Positions 44,959 through 54,209 are shown, counted from the stretch's first letter. The stretch: 64,000 nt of DNA from DATFQI01 sp963816955 (GCA_963816955.1 CAWFME010000010.1:117638-181637), one strand, 5' to 3'. Translations and numbers: made by a program. Notes: generated by a model from the letters alone, not told the origin.

Positions 44959-45806
44959 AGCAGGGCCAGCCAGACGTAGTAGCCCGCGACGAGCGTGAAG
45001 AACGCCGCGTCGAGCCGGTCGAGCGCGCCGCCGTGGGCGCCGAACGCCTTGCCGGTGTCCTTGACGCCGGAGTCGCGCTTGACCTGGGACTCGAACAGGT
45101 CGCCCAGCGGCGCGGCGACGCCGACCGCCACCCCGATCAGCAGCGCGTCGGAGCCCGAGAGCCAGTCCTGGTAGAGCCCGGCGCACCAGGTGGCGAGCAC
45201 GGCCGTGAGGAACCCGATCGCCAGCCCCTCGAGCGTCTTGTTGGGCGAGATCCGCGGCGCCAAGCGGCGGGTACCGAAGCTGCGCCCGCCGAGGTACGCG
45301 CCGGTGTCGCCGATGAACGTGCCCACGAGGATGTCGATGATGATGCCGTCTCCGTGCGGCGTGCCGCGCAGCAGCACGGCGTGGGCGATCGCCATCCCGA
45401 CCCAGAACACGCCGAAGGTCGTGAAGGCCATCCCGGCCGTGACCGTCACGCCCTCGCGCTGGGGCATCGCGATCGCCAGCAGGAAGAGCACGGGCACGAA
45501 CGCCACCGCCGCCAGCAGCACCTGGCGCTCGTCGCCGAGCTGCGCCGCCACGCCGAGCCCGATCAGCGCCGCGAAGCCCGCGAGCTTGACCGGCCGCACG
45601 GTCTCGTACATGCGGAACACCTCGTGCAGGCACAGCAGGCCGAGCGCGACCGCCCCCGCCGTGAAGATCCAGCCGCCCGAGGCGACGATGAAGATGGCGA
45701 AGGCGATCGCCGGCAGCGCCACGAGCACGCGCGCGAGCAGGTCCGAGTGGCCGTGGCGCGGCGTGCGGCGGCGCGAGCGCGAGCGGGAGCGGGAGCGCGC
45801 GGCCAT
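44955..45806 (-). CDS. cdsA: Phosphatidate cytidylyltransferase
   Basis: 283 residues. About eight hydrophobic helices. The CdsA signature near the C-terminus reads PLGDLFESQVKRDSGVKDTGK and GAHGGALDRLDA. It makes CDP-diacylglycerol, the precursor used by the PgsA-like enzyme at 31.2-31.9 kb. The N-terminal 20 residues are a dense Arg/Ser repeat (SRSRSRSRRR). ATG 45806 overlaps the uppS stop by one base (TGATG). Confidence 0.92.
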   Translation of the reverse strand: MAARSRSRSRSRRRTPRHGHSDLLARVLVALPAIAFAIFIVASGGWIFTAGAVALGLLCLHEVFRMYETVRPVKLAGFAALIGLGVAAQLGDERQVLLAAVAFVPVLFLLAIAMPQREGVTVTAGMAFTTFGVFWVGMAIAHAVLLRGTPHGDGIIIDILVGTFIGDTGAYLGGRSFGTRRLAPRISPNKTLEGLAIGFLTAVLATWCAGLYQDWLSGSDALLIGVAVGVAAPLGDLFESQVKRDSGVKDTGKAFGAHGGALDRLDAAFFTLVAGYYVWLALL

Positions 45807-46467
45807 CAGCGCGCTCCGAAGCGCCGTGTGCGAGCGCCGTAGGCCTCGAGCGCGGCCTCGAGGTCATCGCGCGAGAAGTCGGGCCAGAGCACGTCGGTGA
45901 AGTGCAGCTCGGAGTAGGCCGACTGCCACAGCAGGTAGTTCGAGAGCCGCTGCTCGCCGCTCGTGCGGATCACGAGCTCGGGGTCGTGCATCTCCGGCGC
46001 GTAGAGCAGCTTCGCGAAGTCCTCCTCGCTGCCGCCCTCGAAGCGCGCCGCGGCGTCGACGATCTCCGCCCGCCCGCCGTAGTTGAAGGCCACGAACAGC
46101 GTGATCCGGTCGTTGCCGGCCGTCTCGGCCTCCGCCCACTCCATCTGGTCGATCAGCTCGGGATCGACGCCCTCGCGGCGCCCGACGAAGCGCATCCGCA
46201 CGCCCTCCCCGTGCAGCTCGGGCGTCTCGCCCAGGATCCGCTCGGAGAACATGCCCATCAGCGCGGCGACCTCCTCGGGCGAGCGGACCAGTTCTCCGTC
46301 GAGAACGAGTAGACGGTCAGCTCCCGGATGCCGAGGTCGACGGCGTCGCGCAGCCGCGCCTTGACGGTGTCGGCGCCGGCCTCATGTCCCGCGGCCACCG
46401 ACAGGCCGCGCTGCTGGGCCCATCGGCCGTTGCCATCCGTGATGATGGCGACATAGGAGGCGCTCAC
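45806..46467 (-). CDS. uppS: Isoprenyl transferase (undecaprenyl diphosphate synthase, frameshifted)
   Basis: About 220 residues. The start VAIITDGNGRWAQQRG carries the catalytic Asp. Later come TVYSFSTENW, FNYGGRAEIVDA and the signature PELVIRTSGEQRLSNYLLWQ with SAYSELHFTDVLWPDF. It makes the C55 lipid carrier for cell-wall synthesis. The frame breaks near 46292, where one C is missing after TENW; adding it restores the consensus. ATG 46467 follows the frr stop by 10 bases. Essential, so the break is very likely a sequence error. Confidence 0.9.
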
Positions 46468-46477
46468 GGGAGGCGCC

Positions 46478-47041
46478 TCAGACCTCGAGGATCTCTTCTT
46501 CCTTGCTCTTGAGCAGGGCGTCGAGCTCCTTGGTCTTCTCGTCGGTGAGCTTCTGCAGCGCCTCCTCGGCGCGGTGCTCGTCGTCGGAGCCCGCCTCGCC
46601 CGCGTCCCGCAGCTCGCGCAGGTCGTGCATCGTGTCGCGGCGGATGTTGCGGATCGCGACCTTGCCCTCCTCGGCCAGGCCCCGGACCACCTTCACGAGC
46701 TGCTTGCGCCGCTCCTCGGTGAGCTCGGGGACCTGCAGGCGGATGATGCTGCCGTCGTTGTTGGGCGTCAGCCCGATGTCGGACTCGAGGATCGCGCGCT
46801 CGATCGCCTTGACCGAGTTCTTGTCGTACGGCTGCACGGTCAGCAGGCGCGCCTCCGGGGCGGAGACGGTCGCGAGCTGTTTGAGCGGCGTCATGGCGCC
46901 GTAGTAGTCGACCACGATCCGGTCCAGCAGCGCCGGGCTGGCGCGGCCGGTGCGCACGGAGCCGAACTTGCTCCGCGTCGCCTCCACGGACTTGTTCATG
47001 TGGTCGCGGGTGTCCGCGAGGAAGTCGTCGATCATGCTCAT
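46478..47041 (-). CDS. frr: Ribosome recycling factor
   Basis: 187 residues with the RRF hallmarks: KSVEATRSKFGSVRTGRASPALLD, VDYYGAMTPLKQLATVS and the C-terminal helices EERRKQLVKVVRGLAEEGKVAIRNIRRD. It frees ribosomes from mRNA after termination, with EF-G. ATG 47041 overlaps the pyrH stop (ATGA), and a second Met follows two codons later. Belongs to the conserved rpsB-tsf-pyrH-frr set. Confidence 0.95.
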   Translation of the reverse strand: MSMIDDFLADTRDHMNKSVEATRSKFGSVRTGRASPALLDRIVVDYYGAMTPLKQLATVSAPEARLLTVQPYDKNSVKAIERAILESDIGLTPNNDGSIIRLQVPELTEERRKQLVKVVRGLAEEGKVAIRNIRRDTMHDLRELRDAGEAGSDDEHRAEEALQKLTDEKTKELDALLKSKEEEILEV

Positions 47042-47757
47042 GTCGTCACCAGGGTCCCGACCCGCTCGCCGGAGACTATCCGGTCGATATTGGCCTCGTC
47101 GCCCATGTTGAACACGTAGATCGGGACGTGGTTGTCCATGCACAGCGAGAGCGCCGTGGAGTCCATCACCTTCAGGCCGCGCTGGAGCGCGTCGCGCGCC
47201 TCGATCTCGGGGATGAACTCCGCCGCGGGGTCCGTCTTGGGGTCCGCGGTGTAGATGCCCTCGACGCCGTTCTTGGCCATCAGGATCGCCTCCGCGTGCA
47301 TCTCGAGCGCGCGCAGCGCCGCGGCCGTGTCGGAGGTGAAGAACGGGTTGCCGGTGCCGGCGGCGAAGATCACGACGCGGCCCTTCTCGAGGTGGCGCAT
47401 GGCCCGCCGCCGGATGTAGGGCTCGGCGACCTCGGAGATCGTGATCGCCGACTGCACGCGCGTGTGCACCCCGAGCTTCTCGAGCGCGTCCTGCAGCGTC
47501 AGCGCGTTGAGGACGATCGCCAGCATCCCCATGTAGTCCGCCGTCGCGCGGTCCATGCCCTCGGCCGCAGCGCTGACGCCGCGGTAGATGTTGCCCGAGC
47601 CGAGCACGATCGCGACCTCGACCCCGCGGTCGTGGATGCCCTGCACCTGGCGGGCGAGGGCGCGGACGACCTCGGGGTCGGTGCCGTAGTCCAGGTCGCC
47701 CATCAGGGCCTCCCCGGACAGCTTCAGGAGGATCCGCTTGAAGACGGGGTCCGCCAC
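47038..47757 (-). CDS. pyrH: UMP kinase
   Basis: 239 residues. The amino-acid-kinase fold with RILLKLSGEALMGD, VAIVLGSGNIYRGV, VIFAAGTGNPFFTSDTAAALRA (GTP/UTP control and catalysis), AKNGVEGIYTADP and SLCMDNHVPIYVFNM. It phosphorylates UMP to UDP. GTG 47757 is used, preceded by GAGG. Eleven bases separate it from tsf. Confidence 0.95.
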   Translation of the reverse strand: MADPVFKRILLKLSGEALMGDLDYGTDPEVVRALARQVQGIHDRGVEVAIVLGSGNIYRGVSAAAEGMDRATADYMGMLAIVLNALTLQDALEKLGVHTRVQSAITISEVAEPYIRRRAMRHLEKGRVVIFAAGTGNPFFTSDTAAALRALEMHAEAILMAKNGVEGIYTADPKTDPAAEFIPEIEARDALQRGLKVMDSTALSLCMDNHVPIYVFNMGDEANIDRIVSGERVGTLVTT

Positions 47758-47768
47758 CGGGACCTCGC

Positions 47769-48368
47769 TCAGGCTCCGACGGCGAACCGGGAGAAGCGGC
47801 GGATCACGACGTTCTCGCCGGTGGTCCCGGAGAGCTCGGCGCGCAGCTGCTCGATCGTCTTGCCGTCGTACTTGTCGGCGTTGACGTGCACCTGGTTGAG
47901 GAGCACGGTCTCCTCCATCCACTTGCGCAGCTTGCCCTCGGCGATCTTGCCGCGGACCTGCTCGGGCTTGTCGGCGGCCTGCTGCTCGAACACCCGCAGC
48001 TCGGCCTGCTTCGCGTCCTCCGGGACGTCCTCCTCGGTGATGTACTGCGTCGCCGGCGAGGCGGCGATGTGCAACGCGATGTCACGCGCGAACGCCGTGA
48101 AGTCCTCGTTGCGGGCCACGAAGTCGGTGTTGCAGTCGACCTCGATCAGCACGCCGACCTTGTTGTTGGCGTGGATGTAGGCCTGCACGGTGCCCTCGGT
48201 CGCCTCGCGGCCGCCCATCTTGAGCGCCTTGTCGCCGAGGCGCACGCGCAGGAGCTCAGCGGCGGCGTCGACGTCGCCGCCGGTCTCCTCGAGCGCCTTC
48301 TTGCAGTCCATCATGCCCGCGCCGGTGCGGTCGCGCAGCTCCTTGACCTGCGCTGCGGAAATGCTCAC
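47769..48368 (-). CDS. tsf: Translation elongation factor Ts
   Basis: 199 residues, a short form with one core subdomain. The N-terminal UBA domain is VKELRDRTGAGMMDCKKALEE, and VEVDCNTDFVAR occurs as IEVDCNTDFVARNEDF, the EF-Tu-contacting core. It recycles EF-Tu-GDP. E. coli EF-Ts has 283 residues, while this length suits the actinobacterial/chloroplast short type. Its ATG overlaps the rpsB stop by 4 bases. Confidence 0.95.
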   Translation of the reverse strand: MSISAAQVKELRDRTGAGMMDCKKALEETGGDVDAAAELLRVRLGDKALKMGGREATEGTVQAYIHANNKVGVLIEVDCNTDFVARNEDFTAFARDIALHIAASPATQYITEEDVPEDAKQAELRVFEQQAADKPEQVRGKIAEGKLRKWMEETVLLNQVHVNADKYDGKTIEQLRAELSGTTGENVVIRRFSRFAVGA

Positions 48369-49855
48369 TTGGCGTCCCCGTCCTTCTTCTTCTTGGTCGT
48401 CTTCTTCTTCTTGGCGTCCTTGTCCTCGTCCTTGACGGCGTCGCCCACGGCGCCGGCCGCGCTCGCGGCGGCCCCTGCGACGGCGCCCAGCGGGCCCGGC
48501 GCGCGCTCGGCGACGGCCTCCGCGGCGGTCTCGGCCACGTTGGCGGCGGTCTCCGCCGCGCCCTGGGCCGTGTCGACCGCCTCGTTGGCGGCCTCCTGCG
48601 CGCGATCGACGAGGCCCTTGTCCTCGCCCTCGCCCTCGGCAGGCGCCTCGGCGGCGGGCGTCGGGCTTCGCCTCCTGAGCGGGCTGCGCCTCCGCCTTGG
48701 CGACGGCGGCCTCGGTCGAGCCGCCTCCGCGGCGGCGGGCTCCGGCGCGGCGGCGGGGGCCTCCTTGGCCTTGCGGGCGCGCTGGCGCGCCTTCGTGGCC
48801 GGCTTCTCGGCGACGGGCTCCGCGGCCGTCTCAGCGGCGGCCGGCGTCTCGGCCGTGGCCGGGACGTCGGCGGCGGCGGGCGCGTCGGCCACGGCGGGCT
48901 CGGCGGCGGCCGCCTGGGCGGCCTCGGCCGCCTCGGAGGTGGTGCCCTCGGCCTGGGCCGGCGCCTTCTGGGCGGCGTCGGCGACCTGGGCCTCCGCGAC
49001 GTCGCGCGGCTCGCCCTCGCCGGCCTGGGTCAGCGCGGCCTCGGCGGCGGCGCGCTCGGCGGCCTCGGCCTCGGCGCGCTCCTTCTCCTCCTGCTCGCGG
49101 CGGGCCTTCTCCTCCTGCTCGCGGCGGGCCTGCTCCTCGGCCTCCTGGCGCGCCTTCTCCTCCTCGGCGCGGAAGACCTGGCGGCCCTCGGAGACGACGT
49201 CGCCGATCGCCTTGGTGATCAGCGCGCAGGCGCGGATCGCGTCGTCGTTGCCCGGGATGACGTAGTCGATGCCGTCCGGGTCGCAGTTCGTGTCGACCAG
49301 GCCGATGATCGGGATCCGCAGGCGCTGCGCCTCGCGCACGGCGATGACCTCGGTCTTGAGGTCGATCACGAACATCGCGTCCGGCGGGCGCTGCATGTGC
49401 TTGACGCCGCCGAGGTTGGCCTGGAGCTTCTCGAGGTCGGCCTGGGCCGCCATCCGCTCGCGCGTGGGGAGCAGCTGCAGCTGGCCCTCGGTCTGGTAGC
49501 GCTCGAGGTCGTGCAGGCGCCTGATGCGCTGGGAGATGGTCTGGAAGTTCGTCAGCAGGCCGCCGAGCCAGCGGTGGTTGACGTACGGCTGACCGGCCGC
49601 CTCGGCGATCTCCTTGACGGAGTCGCGCGCCTGCTTCTTGGTGCCGACGAACAGCACGGTGCCGCCGCGGTGGGCGACGTCGCCGGCGAAGCGCTGCGCC
49701 TGCTCGAGCAACGTCTCGGTCTTGAGCAGGTCGATGATGTAGATGCCGCCGTTCTCGCCATGGATGAACCGGCGCATCTTGGGGTTCCAGCGGCGAGTCT
49801 GGTGGCCGAAGTGCACGCCGGCCTCCAGCAGCTCGCGGATTCCTACCTGAGCCAC
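48365..49855 (-). CDS. rpsB: 30S ribosomal protein S2 with long C-terminal extension
   Basis: 496 residues. The S2 body (about 1-235) is clear: GIRELLEAGVHFGHQTRRWNPK, IHIIDL-like IYIIDLLKT, YVNHRWLGGLLTN, PDAMFVIDLKTE and GLVDTNCDPDGIDYVIPGNDD. The remaining about 260 residues are a Glu/Ala/Arg coiled stretch, Ala/Pro/Glu low-complexity sequence, an amphipathic LEA-like segment (DRAQEAANEAVDTAQGAAET...) and a final Lys run (KKKKTTKKKK). Within the extension, bases 48655-48720 are out of frame by composition, so two compensating indels are likely. GTG 49855 has GGGAG upstream. Confidence 0.9.
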   Translation of the reverse strand: MAQVGIRELLEAGVHFGHQTRRWNPKMRRFIHGENGGIYIIDLLKTETLLEQAQRFAGDVAHRGGTVLFVGTKKQARDSVKEIAEAAGQPYVNHRWLGGLLTNFQTISQRIRRLHDLERYQTEGQLQLLPTRERMAAQADLEKLQANLGGVKHMQRPPDAMFVIDLKTEVIAVREAQRLRIPIIGLVDTNCDPDGIDYVIPGNDDAIRACALITKAIGDVVSEGRQVFRAEEEKARQEAEEQARREQEEKARREQEEKERAEAEAAERAAAEAALTQAGEGEPRDVAEAQVADAAQKAPAQAEGTTSEAAEAAQAAAAEPAVADAPAAADVPATAETPAAAETAAEPVAEKPATKARQRARKAKEAPAAAPEPAAAEAARPRPPSPRRRRSPLRRRSPTPAAEAPAEGEGEDKGLVDRAQEAANEAVDTAQGAAETAANVAETAAEAVAERAPGPLGAVAGAAASAAGAVGDAVKDEDKDAKKKKTTKKKKDGDAK

Positions 49856-49914
49856 GGTGGTGCTCCCTTGGGTTTGGTTTTGGTGGTGCAGCCCGGCGGG
49901 TCGAGGTCTCAGGA

Positions 49915-49933
49915 CCCGGCGCGACGCGCCGGG
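49915..49933 (-). promoter_or_regulatory. Hairpin in the rpsB leader
   Basis: A perfect 9-base inverted repeat, cccggcgcg/cgcgccggg, sits about 60 bases before the rpsB start. It could be part of a translational autoregulatory leader (S2 represses its own operon in other bacteria). There is no U-run, so it is not a normal terminator. Confidence 0.35.
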
Positions 49934-50088
49934 CAGGGTTCCGTGACTCGAGTGGCGAAACGGCCGCCGCCCGGGGTTCGGGGATGAGTAGGCCCACAGC
50001 TTAGCTGCGGCGGATCTGGGGTTGGCACAAGTTCTCGGAGCGTCGTGCGTTGGAGCCTTCAGCGGACCGACCCTCCCTTCCCCTACCT

Positions 50089-50134
50089 CCGGTGGGACGG
50101 TTCGCCTTCCTGGCCGGTAGGGCGGTCCCACCGG
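50089..50134 (-). terminator. Terminator of the rluD-type gene
   Basis: Arms ccggtgggac (50089-50098) and gtcccaccgg (50125-50134) pair perfectly over 10 bases with a 26-base loop, 8 bases past the pseudouridine synthase stop. The 286-base stretch between that gene and rpsB (49856-50141) otherwise holds only the rpsB leader hairpin; no other gene is visible in it. Confidence 0.6.
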
Positions 50135-50141
50135 GGCCGCC

Positions 50142-51017
50142 CTATCGCGCGTTCTCCAGCGCCGTCGCGAGGTCGTCCGGGAGCTCGGAGGCCAGCGCGA
50201 TCCGCACGCCCGTCACCGGGTGGGTGAACGCCAGGCCCGCCGCGTGCAGGAACTGGCGCCGCAGCCCGTACCCGGGCACGCCGTACTCCGGATCGCCCAG
50301 GACGGGGTGGCCGATCGCCTTCAGGTGCGCGCGGATCTGGTGCGTGCGGCCGGTCTCCAGCCGCACGCGCAGCAGCGTCGCCCGCGGGAGGTTCTGCTCG
50401 ACCTCGAAATGGGTGACCGCGTCGCGCTGGTCGTCGGTGTCCGTGCTCATCCGGGTCCGCACGCGCCGGTCGCGGCCGAGCGGGGCGTCGATCGTGCCGC
50501 GGCGCGCCGCCGGGCGCCCGTCGACGAGCGCGAGGTAGCCCCGCTCGATCTCGCGCGCGCGCAGCGCCGCCTGCAGGGCCGAGTGGACCGCGTCGGAGCG
50601 GGCGAGCACGAGCAGCCCGGACGTGTCGCGGTCCAGCCGGTGCACGACGCCCGGCCGCTCCGGGTCGTCCCCGCCCGCGACGCGGCCCGCGAGCGCTTGC
50701 ACGAGCGTCCCCGCGCGGTGGCCGGCGCCCGGGTGCACGACGACGCCGGCCGGCTTGTCGATCACGAGCAGGTGCTCGTCCTCCCAGGCGACCGCGAACT
50801 CGGCGTCGGGCACGGGCGCCTCCGGCGGCTCGGGCAGCTCGCCGATCTCGACGCACGCCCCGGCCGCGACGGCGTGGCGCTTGGCGCGCGGGCGGCCGTC
50901 GACCAGCACGGCGCCGCCCTCGATCAGCCGCTGCGCGGCCGAGCGCGAGCCGGTGCTGCGGGCGAGGAAGACGTCCAGGCGCTCCCCCGCGTGCTCAGGG
51001 CTGACGACGATCTTCAC
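50142..51017 (-). CDS. rluD: RluA/RluD-family 23S rRNA pseudouridine synthase
   Basis: 291 residues. An S4 RNA-binding domain at the N-terminus (RLDVFLARSTGSRSAAQRLIEGGAVLVDGR) precedes the catalytic domain with HRLDRDTSGLLVLAR (catalytic Asp), LETGRTHQIRAHLKAIG and HPVLGDPEYG. RluD-type enzymes modify 23S rRNA helix 69; the choice between RluC and RluD substrates cannot be made from sequence. It overlaps lspA by 23 bases and ends at a strong terminator. Confidence 0.9.
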   Translation of the reverse strand: MKIVVSPEHAGERLDVFLARSTGSRSAAQRLIEGGAVLVDGRPRAKRHAVAAGACVEIGELPEPPEAPVPDAEFAVAWEDEHLLVIDKPAGVVVHPGAGHRAGTLVQALAGRVAGGDDPERPGVVHRLDRDTSGLLVLARSDAVHSALQAALRAREIERGYLALVDGRPAARRGTIDAPLGRDRRVRTRMSTDTDDQRDAVTHFEVEQNLPRATLLRVRLETGRTHQIRAHLKAIGHPVLGDPEYGVPGYGLRRQFLHAAGLAFTHPVTGVRIALASELPDDLATALENAR

Positions 51018-51465
51018 GGCTCGGAGGCCCCTCGAGGACGTAGAGCAGCGCCAGCACGCCGATCGTGATGGCGGCGTCGGCGAGGTTGAAGGCCGGCCAC
51101 AGCGGCAGGTCGACGAAGTCCGTCACCGCGCCCTCGCGCGCGCGGTCGATCAGGTTGCCCGCCGCGCCGCCGAGCAGCAGGCCGGTGGGCAGCCAGACCA
51201 GCGGGCGCTCGAGGTGGGTGGCGAAGAAGACCAGCAGCGCGGCGAGCGCGACGGCGGCGACCACCGCGACGATCGTCCCGCCGTCGCTGAAGAAGCCGAA
51301 TGCGACGCCGGTGTTGCGCGTGTTGACGAGGTCCAGGCCCGGCAGCACGTCGACCCGCTCCGTGCGGGCGATCGAGCCGCGCACGAGCGCCTTCGTCGCC
51401 TGATCGGCGGCGAGCACCACCGCCGCGACCACGACGGCGCGCAGCACCGCCCGGCGGCGCGTCAC
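50995..51465 (-). CDS. lspA: Signal peptidase II (lipoprotein signal peptidase)
   Basis: 156 residues. Four hydrophobic helices. The catalytic aspartates are in GGAAGNLIDRAREG and PAFNLADAAITIG, with the N-terminal AADQATKALV and RNTGVAFGFF motifs. It removes lipoprotein signal peptides after diacylglyceryl transfer, and is needed by the several lipoproteins in this window. GTG 51465 overlaps the yggT stop (GTGA). Confidence 0.92.
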   Translation of the reverse strand: MTRRRAVLRAVVVAAVVLAADQATKALVRGSIARTERVDVLPGLDLVNTRNTGVAFGFFSDGGTIVAVVAAVALAALLVFFATHLERPLVWLPTGLLLGGAAGNLIDRAREGAVTDFVDLPLWPAFNLADAAITIGVLALLYVLEGPPSREDRRQP

Positions 51466-51752
51466 GGGGCGATCAGCGAGACGATGATGTTGCCGACGAT
51501 GCGCAGCACGATGATCGCCACGATCGGACTGAGGTCGATCGGCCCGATCTGCAGCGGCAGGCGCCGGAAGATCCGCAGGTATGGCTCGGAGACGTCGCGC
51601 AGGAAGTCCAGGACGGCGCTGAGGACCCGGTTGTACGGGACGCGGCCGCCGAGCGAGAACACGAACGAGGCGACGATCCACGCCACGATGCAGATCGTGT
51701 AGACGAAGATCAGCGCCGCGAGGAAGTCGGCGATCTCCTGGCGGGCCTCCAT
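51462..51752 (-). CDS. YggT-family membrane protein
   Basis: 96 residues with two hydrophobic segments around the conserved LDFLRDVSEPYLRIFRRLPL and GPIDLSPIVAIIVLR. This is the typical YggT/Ycf19 protein next to division and lspA genes in actinobacteria and cyanobacteria, with a possible role in nucleoid or division-site organisation. Its ATG overlaps the proC stop by one base (TGATG). Confidence 0.88.
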   Translation of the reverse strand: MEARQEIADFLAALIFVYTICIVAWIVASFVFSLGGRVPYNRVLSAVLDFLRDVSEPYLRIFRRLPLQIGPIDLSPIVAIIVLRIVGNIIVSLIAP

Positions 51753-52499
51753 CAGCCTGCGACCTCGTCCATCGCGCGCGACAGCGCCGCGCGCACGCCG
51801 CCGCTCTCCAGCGCGTCCAGCCCGCGCGCGGTCGAGCCGCCCGGCGAGGTGACGGCGCGCCGCAGCCCGAGCGTGTCGCCGTCGTGGTGGGCCAGCAGCT
51901 CGGCGGTGCCGGCCATGCCCTCGCGCACGAGGGTCTGCGCGGTCGCGACCGGCATGCCCTTGCGAATGGCCGCGTCGACCCAGGCCTCGACGATCAGCGC
52001 CCAGTAGGCGGGCGCGACGCCCATGCAGGCGCCCGCGACGCCCATCAGCCGCTCGGGCACCTCGACGACGACCCCGAGGCGCGCGAAGCGGTCACGCACC
52101 TGCCGGTCCAGGTCCTCGTCCACCGGTTCGTCGGGCGTGGCGAACGCGAGCACGCCGCGGCCGACCTCGGCCGGCGTGTTCGGCTCCACGCAGAACACCG
52201 GGCGTGTCCGGGTAGGCGGCCCGCACGTCGGCCTGCGTGGCGCGCGCGAGGATCGAGACGACGACCTTGGCGGCGCCGGCGATCTCGGCCGCCACGGCCT
52301 CGAGCTGGGCCGGCTTGTGGGCGAGGATCACGAGGTCGGCGCGCTCGGCCACCTCGCGGTTGGAGAGCGCCTCGCCGCCGAGCTCCCCGGCCAGCGCGCG
52401 GGCGCGGCCCGAGCCGGAGTCCGAGCACAGCACGGGCTCGCCCCAGCCGCGGGCGAGCGCCGACGCCATGTTGCCCGAGCCGATGAAGCCGACCTGCAT
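51752..52499 (-). CDS. proC: Pyrroline-5-carboxylate reductase (frameshifted)
   Basis: About 249 residues. The Rossmann N-terminus is QVGFIGSGNMASALARGW. LGGEALSNREVAERADLVILAHKP follows, then, in the other frame, PNTPAEVGRGVLAFA, GVAPAYWALIVEAWVDAA and the ProC signature RREGMAGTAELLA-like REGMAGTAELLAHHD with TSPGGSTARGL. It makes proline from P5C. The shift is near 52200 and equals one extra base. ATG 52499 follows the secreted-protein gene's terminator. In this place other actinobacteria also keep proC next to yggT. Confidence 0.9.
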
Positions 52500-52515
52500 G
52501 GCGGGTGAATATAGG

Positions 52516-52546
52516 GGCCGGCGCACGCTGCTCGCGGGCGCCGGCC
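52516..52546 (-). terminator. Terminator of the PKD-protein gene
   Basis: A perfect 9-base stem, ggccggcgc/gcgccggcc, with a 13-base loop lies between the secreted-protein stop (52561) and the proC start. Confidence 0.65.
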
Positions 52547-52560
52547 ACGGGACTGCCGTT

Positions 52561-54174
52561 TCAGTGCACCTCGAAGGTGCGGGAGGGCTTGCGCCCGTGG
52601 AACGTGCCGTCGGGCATGCCGGCCGGCCCGCGGCCGACCTCGTCGCCCGGCCTGGAGGAGGCGGAGGCGCGGGAGCGCGCTCGCCTTGCCGGTCAGCCTG
52701 ATCGCCCGCGAGGTCGTGGTCGCCGCGCCGCCCTTGGGCGTGAACGTGACCTTGATCGTGTAGCGGCCGGCCTTCGTGCCCTTCGGGAGCTTGAGCTTGT
52801 AGCTCGAGCTGCCCGCGACGACGACGGTCCCGCCGCGCGAGATGACCTTGCCGCCGCGGACGAGCGCGATCTGCACGCGGCCCGCCGCGCCGGCGGTCAG
52901 CGCGACGCGGATCGAGCGCGACTTGGCCGGCGCCTTGCGCGACGCCGCGATCGCGAGCTCGCCGCCGGTCGGGCCGCTGCCCGGGGTGGTCGGCGTGGTC
53001 GGGGCCGTCGGCGTGCTCGGCGTCGTCGGGGTCGTCGGCGTGCCGCCGCCGCCCGGCGTCGTGGTGCCGCCGCCCGCGGGCGCCGTCACGGTGATCACCT
53101 TGGTCGCCGTGCCGGTGTTCCCCGCGTTGTCGGCCACCGTCAGGCGCACCTCGTAGGTGCCCGCCTGGGTGTACGTGTGGCTCGCGGTCGCGCCGCTGCC
53201 GCCCGCGGTGTTGTCGCCCCACGTCCAGCTCCCTCCGGCCGCGACGCCGGAGGTGGCGTCCGTCGCCTGCGACTCGAAGCTGACGAGCTCGCCCACCGTC
53301 ACCGCGGTCGCGGAGGCGTTGATCGACGCGGCCGGGGCGGCTGCGGTCGAGCACGATGCCGTCGCACTGCGGGTCGGACAGGTTGGCCTTGTCGGCCGTC
53401 GAGCTCTGGTTGGGGCTGTTCGGGTTGTCGGGGATGGCGGCGTCGGCGGCGCGCACGCAGGCCCAGATCGGGCCGTCGGGAGCGGGGCTGGAGCCCGAGC
53501 CGTAGTCGGCGGTGCAGAGGAAGCTCGTCGACTTGCCGCCGCCGGCCGGTACGGAGCAGGACGGCGTGTAGCCGTAGATGAAGCCCTTGCGCGCGTCGCA
53601 CAGGCCGCTCGGGCCGCCGCCGAACTGGAAGCACGCGAAGTTCGCCGGGAACGGCCCGGCCACGTCGTCGGAGAAGTCGACCTTCAGCGCGACCTGGGCG
53701 GTCTTCGTGTACTGCGCGCCGTTGCCGAGCGTGATCGCGGCGGTCGGCTTGGAGCGGTCGATCGTGGTGTACGCGCGGCGGCCGATCATCGTGCCCGTCG
53801 AGCACGAGTTCGGGCCGTCGGGATAGAAGAGCGAGTCGTTGTCGAACGAGTAGCGGCCCTGCGCGCAGATGCCGTACTGGCCGCCGTGCTGGAGGTTCGC
53901 CACGCCGGACCAGTTGGCCCAGGAGCTGCCGGAGTTGGTCCCGTAGCCGCACGGTCGGGGAGGCGAGCTCGGTGTTGTTCGCGTTGTAGCGGTACTGGAC
54001 CTGGTACGCGTCGATGCCCGCGCCCTGGGCGGGCCACTCGAAGAACTGGGTGTTCTGGGCGGAGTTGGTGAACAGCGGCTCGCCGGTGCCGGCGGGTTGG
54101 ACCTGCGCTGCGGCGGGCTGGGCCAGGGCCGCGGCGCACGCCACGGCGCCGAGGCAGAGCAGTCGGATTCGCAT
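52561..54174 (-). CDS. Secreted PKD/Ig-like protein (frameshifted)
   Basis: About 535 residues. Signal peptide (LLCLGAVACAAALAQPAAA). An N-terminal beta-rich part with many Cys (CSTGTMIGRRAYTTIDRSKP; DFSDDVAGPFPANFACF; PSCSVPAGGGK). A PKD-like domain (GSWTWGDNTAGGSGAT, HTYTQAGTYEVRLTVADNAGN). A Thr/Pro/Gly linker and a C-terminal beta domain (YTIKVTFTPKGG). Frame changes lie near 53952, 53345 and 52690. The short final exon-like reading ends FHGRKPSRTFEVH. It is secreted or surface-bound with unknown ligand. It is inserted between sepF and proC, which are neighbours in many actinobacteria. Confidence 0.6.
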
Positions 54175-54209
54175 GGACTGGAGCGTGCCAGCGGCCCCAG
54201 TGCTCGACA

